A DNA stretch of 62,285 nt from Bacteroidota bacterium (GCA_003252385.1 QKEH01000123.1:1-62285), one strand, 5' to 3'; counted from the stretch's first letter, positions 9,152-21,500 are shown. Made by a program: numbers and translations. Notes: a model not told the origin generated them from the letters alone.

Positions 9152-9565
9152 ATGAAAAAACAACTGGAAGTTACCTGGAAACAGGGTATGGCTTTTGAAT
9201 CGGAAATAGACGGTTTCAAACTCACCGTGGATGCAGCTCCCGAGACAGGTGGCGAAAATCTTGGCCCCCGCCCCAAACCGCTCATGATGCTGGCTCTGGG
9301 AGGATGCACCGGAATGGACGTAGTGTCCATCCTGAAAAAAATGCGTATCGAACCGGAAGCATTCTCCATGAGTATTGAAGGCGAAATTTCGGACGAACAT
9401 CCGAAGCGTTTTACCAAAATGCACTTGGTGTATACCTTTAAGGGTAAGGACCTGCCTATAGACAAGCTGGAAAAAGCCATTAAACTCTCGCAGGAGCAAT
9501 ATTGCGGAGTGAGTGCATCGTACAAGGATGCCATGGAGCTGAGTTACGAGATAAAACTACTCTGA
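9152..9565 (+). CDS. OsmC family peroxiredoxin-like protein
   Basis: 137-residue OsmC/Ohr superfamily protein. Members reduce organic hydroperoxides with a pair of cysteines. The first Cys is in LGGCTGMDVVSILKKM and the second in EQYCGVSASY, the positions expected for the family, and the N-terminal ENLGPRPKPLMMLALG segment matches the YhfA-like branch. Cytoplasmic. The stop codon is immediately followed, in the same frame, by the TTG start of comF, so the two are co-transcribed. Divergent from a Crp/Fnr regulator. Confidence 0.93.
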   Translation: MKKQLEVTWKQGMAFESEIDGFKLTVDAAPETGGENLGPRPKPLMMLALGGCTGMDVVSILKKMRIEPEAFSMSIEGEISDEHPKRFTKMHLVYTFKGKDLPIDKLEKAIKLSQEQYCGVSASYKDAMELSYEIKLL

Positions 9566-10264
9566 TTGCCCACCCTGCTGCAAAAATACGTCAGGGGTAC
9601 CGCCTCGCTGTTCTACCCCGAGTTGTGTGTAACCTGTGGCAACAAGTTACACCAGCCGGGGCAGGTATTGTGCACTCGCTGCCGAAACACCCTTCCGGAA
9701 ACGGGTTTTTCGATTACCGGCCACCATGCTGTACGCGATATTTTTACCGGACGCCTGCCCGTTGAAGGAGCCATGGCTCTGCTCTTTTTTGAGAAGAGCA
9801 GCAAGTACCGCCGTTTGCTGCATGCATTGAAGTACAAGCGACACCTTCAGTCGGGAAAATTTCTCGGTCAGCTCATGGGGGCTCGTCTGAGCGAATCGGG
9901 CTTTCGTTGCGATGCAATTGTACCCGTTCCTTTGCACCCGGTAAAACACCGTACCCGGGGATACAATCAAAGTGCCGTACTGGCTCGCGGGATAGCCGAT
10001 ATGCTGCATTGCCCGGTTTGTGAAAATGTACTGCGCCGCACGGTACACAACCCCACACAAACCCAAAAAAGCCGCTACGACCGATGGGTGAATGTGGATG
10101 GCATATTCGAAAGTGTTCCGGGAAACCGGCTGCAAAACCACCACCTGCTATTGGTCGACGATGTGGTTACCACCGGAGCCACCCTGGAAGCTGCCGGTCA
10201 GGAACTATTGAAAATTCAAGGTGTGCGACTGTCAGTGGCAACCGCTGCTTACGCATTTCATTAA
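9566..10264 (+). CDS. ComF family protein (phosphoribosyltransferase fold)
   Basis: 232-residue ComF/GntX-like protein. An N-terminal four-cysteine zinc finger (CVTCGNKLHQPGQVLCTRC) precedes a type I phosphoribosyltransferase domain with the PRPP-binding loop LLVDDVVTTGATLEAAG and the PVPLHPVKHRTRGYNQS block. In competent bacteria ComF helps handle incoming single-stranded DNA; elsewhere the role is unclear. No ATG exists before the zinc finger: the only usable start is the TTG directly after the OsmC TGA, in the same frame, so it is made either by reinitiation or by stop readthrough. Confidence 0.88.
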   Translation: MPTLLQKYVRGTASLFYPELCVTCGNKLHQPGQVLCTRCRNTLPETGFSITGHHAVRDIFTGRLPVEGAMALLFFEKSSKYRRLLHALKYKRHLQSGKFLGQLMGARLSESGFRCDAIVPVPLHPVKHRTRGYNQSAVLARGIADMLHCPVCENVLRRTVHNPTQTQKSRYDRWVNVDGIFESVPGNRLQNHHLLLVDDVVTTGATLEAAGQELLKIQGVRLSVATAAYAFH

Positions 10265-10360
10265 GGCTGAGCTAATACGGCACACCAGACCAACTGCCCC
10301 TGATCCTTCCTATTAAAATGAAAAAATTGTGCTAAATGCTTTCTTTTGGGCTGCCCTCAA

Positions 10361-12316
10361 TTATAGAAACCAAGGTAGTTCGAGTTCCCAGTTGGAACGT
10401 ACATTCACCGGATCGGGATAGTAACGTACCTTTTCGGGTTGAATGTGTTTCAGGTAATTTCCCGTATCCCAAACCCCGTTGCCGTTACGGTCAAAAATCA
10501 CTTTCAGCTTGTATTCCTTCGGATCGAGAAACAGAAACTCGATATACCCGTCGTGAGTAACGGATTGTTCCTTCACCAGTTTTTCGTTGGTATCCAGCAG
10601 TTGAACCAGTACCCTGCCGGTTACCTGTTGCAAATTCAAACGAATGGTTCCATAGTACTCTTCGGAACGTGTGGTAAAGCGAAATTTGACAGTATCGTTG
10701 GTTTCGGAATAGATGTCGTGTATGACGCTGTCGGGGAAAAAAACTTCGTAAGTGGTTTCGCTTTGGGGCTTATAATGAATCCATACCCTGAACAACGACA
10801 AACTGTCGACCTCCAGTCGGAATCGTTCGCGAAGAAACACACTATCATTTTTCACCCTGAACAATTTCAGACTGTCGGTACGCAATTCGGCAATGGGGGT
10901 CGGACTGATTAAGGCAATGCTCTGATCCAGATCAAAATTACTTCCGGTATTATTGGCAATTTGCAACCCGGGACGTGGTACCTCCGGAACGGAATCCGTG
11001 GTTTCCTCCTGCCCGCGCAACAATCCCCTTCGCTGGCGCCGGGAAGTGTTTTGCTGCGGATCTACGTAGCGCATTAACAAGGTATCCTTCTGACTGTAAA
11101 CGTTATTCGACGAATCAAACATGGGGTAACACACCTCCATCCACAGGCTGTCCAAGGATATCATAGCGGTATCGGTAAGCCAAAGCTTTAAAGTATCCTG
11201 CCCGGTAGTTCTTTCTCTTAAAAACCAATTTGGTGTTGCCGGGGTAATATACAGCGGAAAAATATCCACCGTATCCACAGGTTCCTCATTAAAGCTGAAG
11301 AAAAGCTTTTCCTTCCGGTCGCGTTTGTAATCGGTCAGGTATTGAGTGTAGGTTTCCTGGGTAAAAAATTCCAGTTCGGTATGGAACGAGTAGTACATTT
11401 TTTCCTTGGGCAGCGTATCCGCAACTAACGAATCGGCACCATTCTTTAACGTGTCGATTTCCTGGGTATGAAATACCACCGAATCGGCCGGGCTGCTCAA
11501 CGAGTCGTTGTGCATGGATGTAGCGATCAGGGAATTGTAAAGGGTACTGTCCTGAATAACCAAATCCTGACTGAATTTTTCCGGAGTCAATACAATAACC
11601 GAATCCAGAAAAGCCAAGGCTTCGGTAGATAAATCGTAGCGCAGATTTCCGTTCCCGTCTTTTAAGGCAAAAACCCGATAGCTGCCACACTCCAAATTGG
11701 GGATCACAAATTCGCCACCGGGGTTGGTACGAGCCACATAGCTGGGTTTCTCCAGCAGGGGAGCTGAGTCGTTCAGGTTGGCGTACAACATAACCAGCAT
11801 GCGCTCCTTATCGGGTTGATGATCGAAAGCACTAACCACCTTGCCTTCCACATTCATGGAATCAATGTACCCTTTCAGCGAAAAAATATATTGATAGTTT
11901 TCCAGTACGTTGCCTTCGTTGTTATCGGCAATGGCATTGCCAAAACTAATGGTATAGGTGGTACTGTCGAACTCTGCCTCCCGGGGTATATCCACCTGAA
12001 TGGCTCTGCCGCGCAGCACGGGTATGGGATTCCCTTCAATGGGTGGCGAAACCATCATTTCCTGGTACACGTCCTTCAACTGAACAAACTCATCGAAGTA
12101 GATCACAATTTTGTCTTTCGGCTCAAAATTGACGGAATTCTGAGGGGGTTTGGTTTTTATAACCACGGGAGGGTCTTTATCCACAGGCCCGCCATACGGC
12201 GAACCCAATTGAGCACAACCTGCACCCAACAGGAATAAAAATGCCATAACGATCCAGGCAGAATACTTTCTATGAATGCGATTGAAATGTTGAATGAAGT
12301 AGTTCATGATGGTCAT
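10361..12316 (-). CDS. Ig-like (Big_5-type) domain lipoprotein
   Basis: 651-residue predicted lipoprotein. A signal region with the lipobox LLGAGC is followed by AQLGSPYGGPVDKDPPVV, the usual start of a Bacteroidota family annotated as Ig-like domain-containing protein. Residues about 50-150 resemble a bacterial Ig-like (Big_5) fold (KIVIYFDEFVQLKDVYQEM, TTYTISFGNAIADNNEGN). The C-terminal region carries DRNGNGVWDTGNY and a carboxypeptidase-regulatory-like fold is possible in the middle. Last gene of an operon with DUF6452 and DUF6048, 16 bases after the latter. Role unknown; surface or periplasmic structural function is a guess. Confidence 0.8.
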   Translation of the reverse strand: MTIMNYFIQHFNRIHRKYSAWIVMAFLFLLGAGCAQLGSPYGGPVDKDPPVVIKTKPPQNSVNFEPKDKIVIYFDEFVQLKDVYQEMMVSPPIEGNPIPVLRGRAIQVDIPREAEFDSTTYTISFGNAIADNNEGNVLENYQYIFSLKGYIDSMNVEGKVVSAFDHQPDKERMLVMLYANLNDSAPLLEKPSYVARTNPGGEFVIPNLECGSYRVFALKDGNGNLRYDLSTEALAFLDSVIVLTPEKFSQDLVIQDSTLYNSLIATSMHNDSLSSPADSVVFHTQEIDTLKNGADSLVADTLPKEKMYYSFHTELEFFTQETYTQYLTDYKRDRKEKLFFSFNEEPVDTVDIFPLYITPATPNWFLRERTTGQDTLKLWLTDTAMISLDSLWMEVCYPMFDSSNNVYSQKDTLLMRYVDPQQNTSRRQRRGLLRGQEETTDSVPEVPRPGLQIANNTGSNFDLDQSIALISPTPIAELRTDSLKLFRVKNDSVFLRERFRLEVDSLSLFRVWIHYKPQSETTYEVFFPDSVIHDIYSETNDTVKFRFTTRSEEYYGTIRLNLQQVTGRVLVQLLDTNEKLVKEQSVTHDGYIEFLFLDPKEYKLKVIFDRNGNGVWDTGNYLKHIQPEKVRYYPDPVNVRSNWELELPWFL

Positions 12317-12332
12317 AGTTCTGCCTGAGAAT

Positions 12333-13031
12333 TTACTCTTCTAAGTTCTTTTTAACCCTTCCCCCAACCGTATACATGGGGATACGATAGAATATGGAAT
12401 AGCTGAACCCCATGTTCAATCGTTTGCTTCCCTTGCCATAACCCGGAATGTACAAGGGATCCATAATGGTATTATCGGGGCTGTGCAGACGTAAACGTGC
12501 CCGAAATGCCCACCCGATAAAAAAGTTGGGGAAAATCTCGCCTCGTATACCGCCAACCACTTCAAACCAGTGGGTTTCGCCCAAAGGCACCCTGGTAGAT
12601 GACGTTACCGATCTTCCACCCCAATAGTTATCGGTTATGGTTAAGTTGGGGACCTGATATTGATAACTGGCAAAACCATACCGAAGACCCAGATACATCA
12701 TTTCGTATTGATCCACCGTGAGTTTCTTCTGCATGCTGTTAATATCCACCCCAATGCGGGCAAAACTGCCCGTGGACGAATAGGAATACAGATCGTTCTC
12801 CTTGGATACCAATTCCTGACCATACTCCACGGTAGCATAGTAGCGTGGCGCCACCTCAAAATCGGCTGAAACTTCGAAGGGTTTCCGGTCGGTATCTATA
12901 TAGCCGAGAGCGGTACGGGAAAGATCGTACCCTATACGCAGACCCTTCTTGCGACCGGGTTGCGCGTGTGTAAGCCCCAAACAGAGGATGAGCAGAAACA
13001 AACTAAAAGAATATCTTAACATGCTCTTCAT
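12333..13031 (-). CDS. DUF6048 family outer-membrane protein
   Basis: About 232 residues with a signal peptide (MLRYSFSLFLLILCLGLTHA). The pattern of alternating hydrophobic strands ending in GFSYSIFYRIPMYTVGGR suggests an outer-membrane beta-barrel, and the sequence fits Bacteroidota family DUF6048. Start at 13031 (MKSMLRY) is preferred to 13058 because it leaves a shorter overlap (29 bases) with the upstream DUF6452 gene. The overlap argues for translational coupling of the two. Confidence 0.8.
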   Translation of the reverse strand: MKSMLRYSFSLFLLILCLGLTHAQPGRKKGLRIGYDLSRTALGYIDTDRKPFEVSADFEVAPRYYATVEYGQELVSKENDLYSYSSTGSFARIGVDINSMQKKLTVDQYEMMYLGLRYGFASYQYQVPNLTITDNYWGGRSVTSSTRVPLGETHWFEVVGGIRGEIFPNFFIGWAFRARLRLHSPDNTIMDPLYIPGYGKGSKRLNMGFSYSIFYRIPMYTVGGRVKKNLEE

Positions 13032-13554
13032 CGGTTGGCTTAATATCGGGTAACACAATCCGTATGCTGGTAATCAGGGTATCGGTAGTCTGTACGGAGT
13101 CGATATGGAAAAAATACTGAAACCCACACGCCTCGTTGATCAGATGCAACTGCCGCCGGTAATGAAAGGTGAGTTTATCATAAAAATAAAGGGTGTCCGT
13201 TTTATACTTCCACAGGGTATCTCCCGGCCGGGTATACACGGTATCCGGAAACCGATACAGGGTATCCACCTGGCTGTAACGGAATAAAAAGGAACAGGTA
13301 TCGGCCAGTTGCGATAAAGGAAGCGCCAGGCCGTTCACACTTACACTGTCATAAAGGTTACTGTCGTTCTCCACCAGCCCGTCGGCACAAAAAAAACTAA
13401 GGGTGGTATCGGCTTCCACACCGGAAGTAGTGCGATAAAAACCCACATTAACCAACGGATTACTTACTGTAACACAGGTATCATCGTCGGCACAGGACCA
13501 CACCAGCAACCAGGTGAGTGTTCCAATAAGCAGGATATGCAGGGTTTTATTCAC
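13003..13554 (-). CDS. DUF6452 family lipoprotein
   Basis: 183-residue predicted lipoprotein with lipobox LLVWSC followed by ADDDTC. The body is beta-rich with ACGFQYFFHIDSVQTTDT near the C-terminus; it matches Bacteroidota family DUF6452, which is commonly beside DUF6048. It is the first gene of the three-gene envelope operon. Function not established for the family. A weak TATCTTG element lies about 45 bases upstream on the minus strand. Confidence 0.8.
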   Translation of the reverse strand: MNKTLHILLIGTLTWLLVWSCADDDTCVTVSNPLVNVGFYRTTSGVEADTTLSFFCADGLVENDSNLYDSVSVNGLALPLSQLADTCSFLFRYSQVDTLYRFPDTVYTRPGDTLWKYKTDTLYFYDKLTFHYRRQLHLINEACGFQYFFHIDSVQTTDTLITSIRIVLPDIKPTDEEHVKIFF

Positions 13555-13754
13555 GGGTACAATCTTGTTTCGAGCGCTAGCTATTCTAAAAGGGCTGCAA
13601 GATAGTAATTTTAGCCCGATCGCACTTACAAATAACGTGCCTTGTTATGGCAGCAGTGGCTAAACTGCCTTGGGTGCCCTCAAGAAATGATGAAAGGCTC
13701 ATCTTTACCTGTGTTCTTGGTAAACTTTACGGCACGAAAAACGTTTGATTGTTA

Positions 13755-13762
13755 TAACTTTG
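13755..13762 (+). promoter_or_regulatory. Bacteroidota -7 element for gpmI
   Basis: TAACTTTG, exact TAnnTTTG, 52 bases upstream of the gpmI ATG. No good -33 TTG at 19-21 bases spacing. Confidence 0.45.
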
Positions 13763-13813
13763 CGTTTCATTTAGAAGAGCAATTTTACGCATACAAAAAC
13801 ACAATTACATATT

Positions 13814-15328
13814 ATGAAGAAAGCAATTCTGGTTATTCTCGATGGATGGGGAATAGGGAACAAAGGAAAAAGTGATGTGATCGCACAGACAGCAACTCCC
13901 AATATGGATGACTTAACTGCCAGGTATCCCAACTCGCAGCTGCTAACCTGTGGCGAAGATGTGGGACTGCCCCAGGGCCAAATGGGCAACTCCGAAGTGG
14001 GCCACCTGAATATTGGCGCCGGCCGTGTGGTATATCAGGATCTGGTACGGATCAACAAAGCCATTCGCGAAAATTCCATCAGCGATAACGAACATCTGAA
14101 AGAAGCGTTCGGCTATGCACGCGATAAGAAAAAATCGGTACACCTCATTGGGCTTATCGGACCCGGAGGGGTTCATGCCATGAGCCATCACCTTTTTAAA
14201 CTTTGCGATATTACCAAAGACTACGGACTGAAAAACGTATACATACACGCATTGACCGATGGACGCGACACCGACCCAAAAAGCGGATTGGGCTTTATGG
14301 AAGAAGTGGTGAATTACCTTAAAACCTCCAACGGCAAAATTGCCAGCCTTATTGGCCGGTACTATTCCATGGATCGCGACAAGCGCTGGGAACGCATCAA
14401 ACAAGGGTACGACCTGATGGTATCCGGCAAAGGAAAACCAGCCACCGATGTAATCCAAGCCATTAAGGAATCGTATGCCGAAGGTATTACCGATGAATTC
14501 ATTAAACCGGTGGTACTGGTTGATGATGCAGGTAAAGCTCTGGGAACCATTCAGGAAGGCGACGTAGTGATTTGCTTTAACTACCGCACCGACCGCCTGC
14601 GCCAGGTAACCACGGTGCTTACCCAGCAGGACATGCCCGACCACGGCATGAAGACCTTACCGCTGAAATACCTGACCATGACCACCTACGATGAGAGTTT
14701 CAAAGGGGTGCAGCCCATTTTTGAGAAAATGAAGATTACCAATACCATGGGCGAAGTGGTATCGAAAGCCGGAGGAAAGCAGATTCGCATTGCCGAAACC
14801 GAAAAGTATGCCCACGTAACCTTCTTCTTTAACGGAGGCCGCGAGGAAGAATTCCCGGGCGAAAAACGTATTCTTATACCATCGCCAAAAGTAGCCACCT
14901 ACGATTTGCAACCCAAAATGAGCGCCCCGGAAGTTACCGATGCCATCGTTGCCGAATTAAATAAGGGGGAAGCCCAGTTTGTATGTTTGAACTTTGCCAA
15001 TGGCGATATGGTGGGCCATACCGGCATTTACGAGGCCATTGAAGAAGCCATCCAAACTGTAGATACCTGCGTAGGTAAAGTAATTGATGCAGCCCGTGCC
15101 AATGGCTACACCGCCATGATCATTGCCGACCATGGCAATGCCGATAATGCGGTGAACGAAGACGGCTCACCCAACACCGCCCACTCCCTGAACCCTGTTC
15201 CCTGTGTACTGGTGAGCGACGACTATAAAAAAGTGGATAGTGGAATCCTGGCCGATGTGGCTCCCACACTGCTTACCATTATGGGCTTGGAAGTTCCCAA
15301 GGAAATGACCGGTAAAATTCTGGTATAA
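13814..15328 (+). CDS. gpmI: 2,3-bisphosphoglycerate-independent phosphoglycerate mutase
   Basis: Interconverts 3- and 2-phosphoglycerate in glycolysis and gluconeogenesis, using two manganese ions and a phosphoserine intermediate; cytoplasmic. 504 residues, the normal length. N-terminal [12 protein letters not shown] contains the first metal-site Asp; the phosphorylated Ser is in [34 protein letters not shown]-type ([10 protein letters not shown]) and ADHGNADNA carry further substrate and metal residues. Single gene with its own promoter element and a strong terminator. Confidence 0.98.
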   Translation: MKKAILVILDGWGIGNKGKSDVIAQTATPNMDDLTARYPNSQLLTCGEDVGLPQGQMGNSEVGHLNIGAGRVVYQDLVRINKAIRENSISDNEHLKEAFGYARDKKKSVHLIGLIGPGGVHAMSHHLFKLCDITKDYGLKNVYIHALTDGRDTDPKSGLGFMEEVVNYLKTSNGKIASLIGRYYSMDRDKRWERIKQGYDLMVSGKGKPATDVIQAIKESYAEGITDEFIKPVVLVDDAGKALGTIQEGDVVICFNYRTDRLRQVTTVLTQQDMPDHGMKTLPLKYLTMTTYDESFKGVQPIFEKMKITNTMGEVVSKAGGKQIRIAETEKYAHVTFFFNGGREEEFPGEKRILIPSPKVATYDLQPKMSAPEVTDAIVAELNKGEAQFVCLNFANGDMVGHTGIYEAIEEAIQTVDTCVGKVIDAARANGYTAMIIADHGNADNAVNEDGSPNTAHSLNPVPCVLVSDDYKKVDSGILADVAPTLLTIMGLEVPKEMTGKILV

Positions 15329-15351
15329 TACCCACATTCCTTAACCTATTC

Positions 15352-15378
15352 AAAGAGCCGGGATTACCCGGCTCTTTT
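15352..15378 (+). terminator. Rho-independent terminator of gpmI
   Basis: AAAGAGCCGGG, 4-base loop ATTA, CCCGGCTCTTTT, 23 bases after the gpmI stop. Confidence 0.85.
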
Positions 15379-15524
15379 CATTACCTGCCGTTTCAGCAAT
15401 ACATATCACTATTTTAGGATGACACAATAGCCTTCGAACATTGATTCATCTCACTCCCAATTCAAAGCACAGGGCTTTCAATTTACCTAATTTCTCAGCT
15501 TGAAATTTTAAAACCCAAAGTGCT

Positions 15525-18500
15525 ATGAAAAAACCAATCCATTACTTAATTACCCTAATTATGCTGAGCTGGGCCAGCATACTATCGGCACAAGATGGTG
15601 TGTCGATATACGTAAGCCCGGAGTGGGGGTGCGATTCGCTCTATGTATACGCCTCCAATATGAGTGGTTTTACCCATTATTCGGGATTAATAAATTACCA
15701 ATGGTATGTAAATGGAACACCGGTATCCAACAATCCGGGATCGTTCGACACCCTGCTTACCCAGGGCGGCACCTATCAGATTACCCTGGATGCTTTTGAT
15801 TCTGTCTGGAATCCAATGGGACGAGACTCCCGCTTGGTGGAAGTTTCCAGCCTCTCGCACTTCGATATCCGACCTGCACCGCAGGTTTGTCCCGGCGAAG
15901 AGGTAGAAGTGCAATTCAACTTCCGGGGCATGATTTATAACATGCAGTGGAATTTTGGCCATGGCAACACCCGAACCGAGAATTATCAGCGCATCGCGTA
16001 CGACTCACTCGGAATTTACCCGATACAACTCTACGTGGAAACCGAATGCGGTTCCAATACCATTATACAAAACCTTCTGGTGTCCGATACGGTACGCCCC
16101 CATATTGAAATTTATACCCCCGGACACGTTTTCTGCCCGGGCGATCCGATTCGCTTCGAAACCTCCTATAAGGACGTTCCGGTTACCTGGCACATGAGCG
16201 ATGGTAGCGTATTGCAAGGTTCCAGTGTGGTACATAGTTTTAATCACTACGGAAATTATGGAGTCACTGCCACGGTTACCAATCGTTGCGGTTTATCTGC
16301 TTCGGTCACCGACAGTTTTTCCATTCAGCCCGGTTTACAAGCCCGAGCCGAATTTGATTACTATTTCGAGAACGGTGAAAACTGTCCGGAATCGCCGGTA
16401 CACTTTAATTCCCATTCCACTGGGTACCATCAGTGGCATTTTGGCGATGGCACCACCTCCAACGAGAGCTATCCGGTACACTACTTCACCCAACCAGGCA
16501 CCTATCCGGTTCGCCTCATTGTGAGCAATAGCTGTGGCAGTTCCGACACTACCGTTCAACAAGTCACCCTGGAGTACCGCAATTGGGAATACCTGGGTTT
16601 CGAACCCTACTTCCGTTTTGACCGGGATAATTCAGGAAGCAGTTACGACACCTTGTTTTTATGCCCCGGAGAACCCTTCAATGCTTTTCTGGAAGGGGGG
16701 AATACCTCCGATGGTTACCAGTACATCTGGCATCTGGGCAATGGAAGCCAGTTAACCGGCTCTGAAATACACTATGCATATACCCAACCCGGACTCTACG
16801 AAGTATCTGTATCGGTTACCGACCGGTGTCACCGGTCGGCGTACAGCCGCACCCGCTGGGTGAAGGTAGATCCCGGACTACAGCCCATAGTACGTTTAAA
16901 CTATACACCTAAGGAATTATGCCCGGGCGAAGAGGTGTACTTCTGGGACGAAAGCTGGTGGGACGAACAAACCCTGAACGTGTACAATCTGATCTACGGA
17001 GATGGTAACCAACAAAACCACATTACCGAATTATCCGACCATCCGCTACGCGTTTTAGCCTACCACCGGTATTCCAACGTGGGAATGTATCCATTCTCTT
17101 TCTCGGCCACCAACCTGTGCGGCAACTCCATCAGCCTGCACGATACCATCCGGGTATCGACCGATCCTCTGAAAAAACCCTTCTACTATGTAAACAATTC
17201 CACTTCCAACGAAGAAAGCGGATCGGGCGGAACGGGCGAACTGCCTTTCTGGAATATGCCAGTTGACAGCAACAGCCACGAATTTATTATTCCGGTACAA
17301 TGGTTCGATTGGAGCCCGGCACTGAATGATACCTTCTATGTATACGCCTGGTATGGTGGGTTCTATCCTGATGGTGAAACCGGCGATCCGGCCGGAGTAG
17401 CCATGTATACCTCCTCCAGAATAGCCTCTGTAGATACCTTCCGTATTTATGTGCCGGTAAATCCACAAGCCCCTGCCCAGGTGGGATTCGCTGTGGGTTG
17501 GTATTGTGAACCCGGTAAAACTGGCGACGAACCCGACAGCTGGGGAACTCTGATGGCCGACACCCTACCCATACATTCTCTTCCGCTCTATGCCGGTGGT
17601 ATTACCCATACTGCCGATTACACCATGGGCATGCCCGTGCAACTCAGCCCGTGGAACGGAATCTGCCGAAGTAGTTCGGTTAAAGGCGAATGGCGTGGGT
17701 ACACTCCAAATCGAGTGGTTTCTCTAAGTATGTATGAAGATAAGGGCAGTTATAACTACAACCTGTACATTGCCGATGACGAACAAGGGAACAACAATGA
17801 ATTTATATCGGGAGGACAATACAGCCAACGCTCCGAAAACGAATTGGTACTTTATCCCAATTCCGGCTATTGCCAGGACAGTGCCCGCTATGCCATCCAG
17901 CATATCAATAATGGCTTCCTGCTCACTGCGGTAAACGATCCTTGTTCTCAACAAGGCATGTATCTGGACTCTGTAACCTTCTTCCCGAACCAGGGAGATA
18001 ACTCCGGAAATGGCAACGAACCGGCGTGCCCGGGCGACCCGGTACGTTTCGAAATTGCCGGCGGAACCAGCTATGTTTGGCATTTTGGCGACGGAGCAAC
18101 CAGTACCCAAAAATTCCCGATGCACAGTTACGACAGTGCCGGTATATACCAAGCCTATGTGGTGGCCACCAACAGCTGCGGACGTACCGACACCATCTTT
18201 ACTCCCGTTCGCATTGCCGACAATATCATGCCTTCAGCATCTTTCTATATGGAAGACTGGAACATACAGGTCGGTGATACGGCAGTCTTTATACCCGATG
18301 TAATGCATCGATCAGCTGCTGAATTCTATACCTATCAGTGGCAATTTGGCGATGGATCTTCTTCGAATCTGATGAGAGGTATCCACCGCTATACCCAGCC
18401 AGGCGCATATCAGGTACAACTTCGGGTTGAAAACGGTTGCGGTTTTAATCAGCAAACCATTACCATTCACGTTCAGGAAATGCTCAACCCCTGCACCGTG

Positions 18501-21500
18501 GAAGCCCGCTTCGAATTCGAAGTGCACGGTGATACCCTGATCCTGCACAATTATAGCCGGGGCGACAGCCTGCAGGTCAATTGGCAGTTCGGCGACGGAA
18601 ATAGCAGTCCGGCCTGGAATCCGGTTCATATCTATACCCAACCGGGTGTCTATCGCATTTGTCTGTCGGTATTCGATCCCATACAAGAATGTGCCAACAA
18701 CTTATGTCTCGAAGTGGTGATTGGACAGTTGGATTGCTATGCCGATTTCAGCTACGTAATTGATGACTATACCAACACTGTTCGGTTCTTTAACCAGTCG
18801 ATCCATGCTAACCATTTCTACTGGCAATTCGGCGACGGCCTGCAAGGCTACAAAGCCAATCCGGTACATGTATATCCCCAATCCGGCTGGTACCGGGTCT
18901 CTCTCGATATTCGGGATACCCTCACCGGGTGCTTCAACCACCGCGAAAAAGAAATCTGGGTGGGCCAGCTGGATACCCTTACCGACTGCGTGCTTACCTG
19001 GGATTACTTTACCGACAGCATGACCGTAAACTTTAATCCGGAGGTTACCGGTACAGTTTCCAACGGTTACTGGGACTTTGGCGACGGTAGTTTTGGTTAC
19101 GAACCTCAAATCAGCCATACCTATTCTGCCCCCGGTACCTATACCGTGTGTGCCCATATCTTCGACTCGTTGCGAGGCTGTCAGGCCGAACGTTGCGAAG
19201 AAATTACCCTGGGCAATTTAAACTGTCATGCCAATTTTGCCTTTATTGTCGACTCAGTTATTGCCCAAGTGGTATTCATTGACCAATCCAGCAGTACATT
19301 TAGCGAAGTGTATGTGGAATATGGCGATGGCCGTTTCGGAGTAACCGTGGATACCATTCACCAATATCCGGGTCCGGGTCGCTACCAGGTTTGTATGGGC
19401 TTCTACAACGAAACTACCGGGTGCTACCGGGAAATTTGTAAGGATGTATCCATTCCGGGCATGGTAGCCGAAGCGCTTTGCGAAGCTTCCTTTACAGCCA
19501 TTCCGGTAGAAGGTACCCTGCGGGTGCGTTTTGCCGAAAACAGTCTGACCGAGTTCAATCGTTGGCATTGGAGCTTTGGCGATGGCGGTTTCGACACCCT
19601 GCCTAACCCAATACATGCCTTCCCACGACCCGGAGTTTACAGGGTGTGCCTGTCGGCCTTCAACAGCTCAACCCAGTGTTTCGATGAGGTATGCCGCACC
19701 ATCAGTGTGGCAGGAGTTGACTTAACTGCTCCTTTAACTGCCAGTTTTGAAGCTATTGTCAACCCGATTACCGGTAATGTAAAACTGATCAATACCAGCG
19801 AGGGCAACTTTACAACGGCATATTGGATTTTAGGCGATGGTTCAACCGGTCAGTCGCGCGATACCCTGCGCCACCAGTACCGGCCCGGAATGTATCGCGT
19901 TTGCCTGATGGTTGCCAATGCACTCAATGGCCAATCCAACGAGTATTGCAAAACCATTACGGTGGGTGAGCGACCCTGCCTGATATCTGCCGATTTTAGC
20001 AGTTTTGTGAACGCAAGCACCCGCGAAGTGCGTTTAACCGATCAGTCGGTAGGTTCGCCCAATCGTTGGTTCTGGACCTTTGGCGATGGAAGTAGCTCAA
20101 CCAAACGATCGCCTGTAAAGACCTATACCCGTGCCGGTTACTACCTGATTACTCTGGCGGTACGCGACACCCTAAGCGGTTGTTCGGACTTTACTTCGGA
20201 ACTGATACAAGTGGGTTCAACCGATTGCTTTGCCAATTTTGAATACAGCATCAATCCGGATACCCGCGCTGTATCCTTCCTGAATACGTCCAACGGCAAC
20301 CCCGGGTTCTTCTACTGGCTTTTTGGAGATGGTGCCTCATCGAGCGATGAAAATCCTGTACACACCTATACCGCTTCCGGAATTTATGGAATTGGGTTAG
20401 CCATAAACGGCAATGGCGGCTTGTGTAATTCATTAACCTCGAAAATCATACAAATTGGCGATGTCAATTGCAATGCCGATTTTCAGGTATATGTCGATTC
20501 AACCAGTAACCGGGCGTACTTCGACGCCGAAATACTGGGAGAAGCCACCAACCTGGTATGGACCTTTGGCGATGGCGGTGTTGCGAACGGAACGCAAGTT
20601 ACCCACCGATACCTGGCTCCCGGCTTCTATACCGTGGGCTTAAATACCTACAACCATACCAATGGTTGCATGGATTTCACCCGGAAAACCATTCTGATTG
20701 GACAACGCGGTATCGATGTGGAACCGGAATTTTTCTATCGGGTAAATGAAGCTTTGCTCACTGTTGACTTTATTGACAACTCTCTGGGTGAAGTTGCCGT
20801 TTATACCTGGAATTTTGGGGATGGTAATACCTCATCCGAACAGAATCCGTCGCACACCTATTCGCAAGCAGGCTATTATAACGTTTGCCTGACCGTTGAA
20901 ACGGACGGAGGAATCGCTAATACCCGATGCGAACGCATACGGGTAAGCAACACCGGCAACGAGTGTCTTTCCCAGTTCATTTACAACGTAGATTCATCGA
21001 ACCTCGAAGCCAGTTTCACCGACGTATCGCTGGGTCAACCCAATGGTTGGAACTGGAATTTTAACGATGGCCAACACTTTACCACACAAAACCCGGTAGT
21101 TACCTTCGACAGCGCCGGTATCTACCGCGTAGCAATGGAAATAAGCAATTCCACTACCGGTTGTCGAAGCAGAAGTTTTGGGGTAATCAATGTTGCGAAG
21201 GGCTCAACTGGTCTTATTGCCGCCTTTATGTACGATGTTGACACCAATGCCTTTAAAACCAACAGCTACCCGGTAGATCTGGTGGCTTATCCGGGCGAGT
21301 CAGCAGCCAACTACCTGTGGGATCTGGACGACGGAGCAACCTTCGCCGGAGCTACCGAGTTCACTTACAACTACAGCGAACCGGGAATCTACAACGTTTG
21401 CTTCACCCTATCCGATCCGGTAACAGGGGCCTCGGCAACCGACTGTCAGGTAGTGTCTACGGTAACCGATACTTCCACCATCGAAGGTCTGGTGAACCGA

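Noticed and set aside
12177-12185. Exact DnaA-box sequence TTATCCACA
   Set aside because: A single copy inside the Ig-like lipoprotein gene, as is another at 51149-51157 in the sirtuin gene and a near match at 46407-46415. No clusters, so chance.
15900-21500. Repeated DNA that might suggest a CRISPR array or tandem repeat element
   Set aside because: The repeats are in-frame PKD protein modules with divergent DNA, irregular spacing and no conserved spacer-sized intervals.
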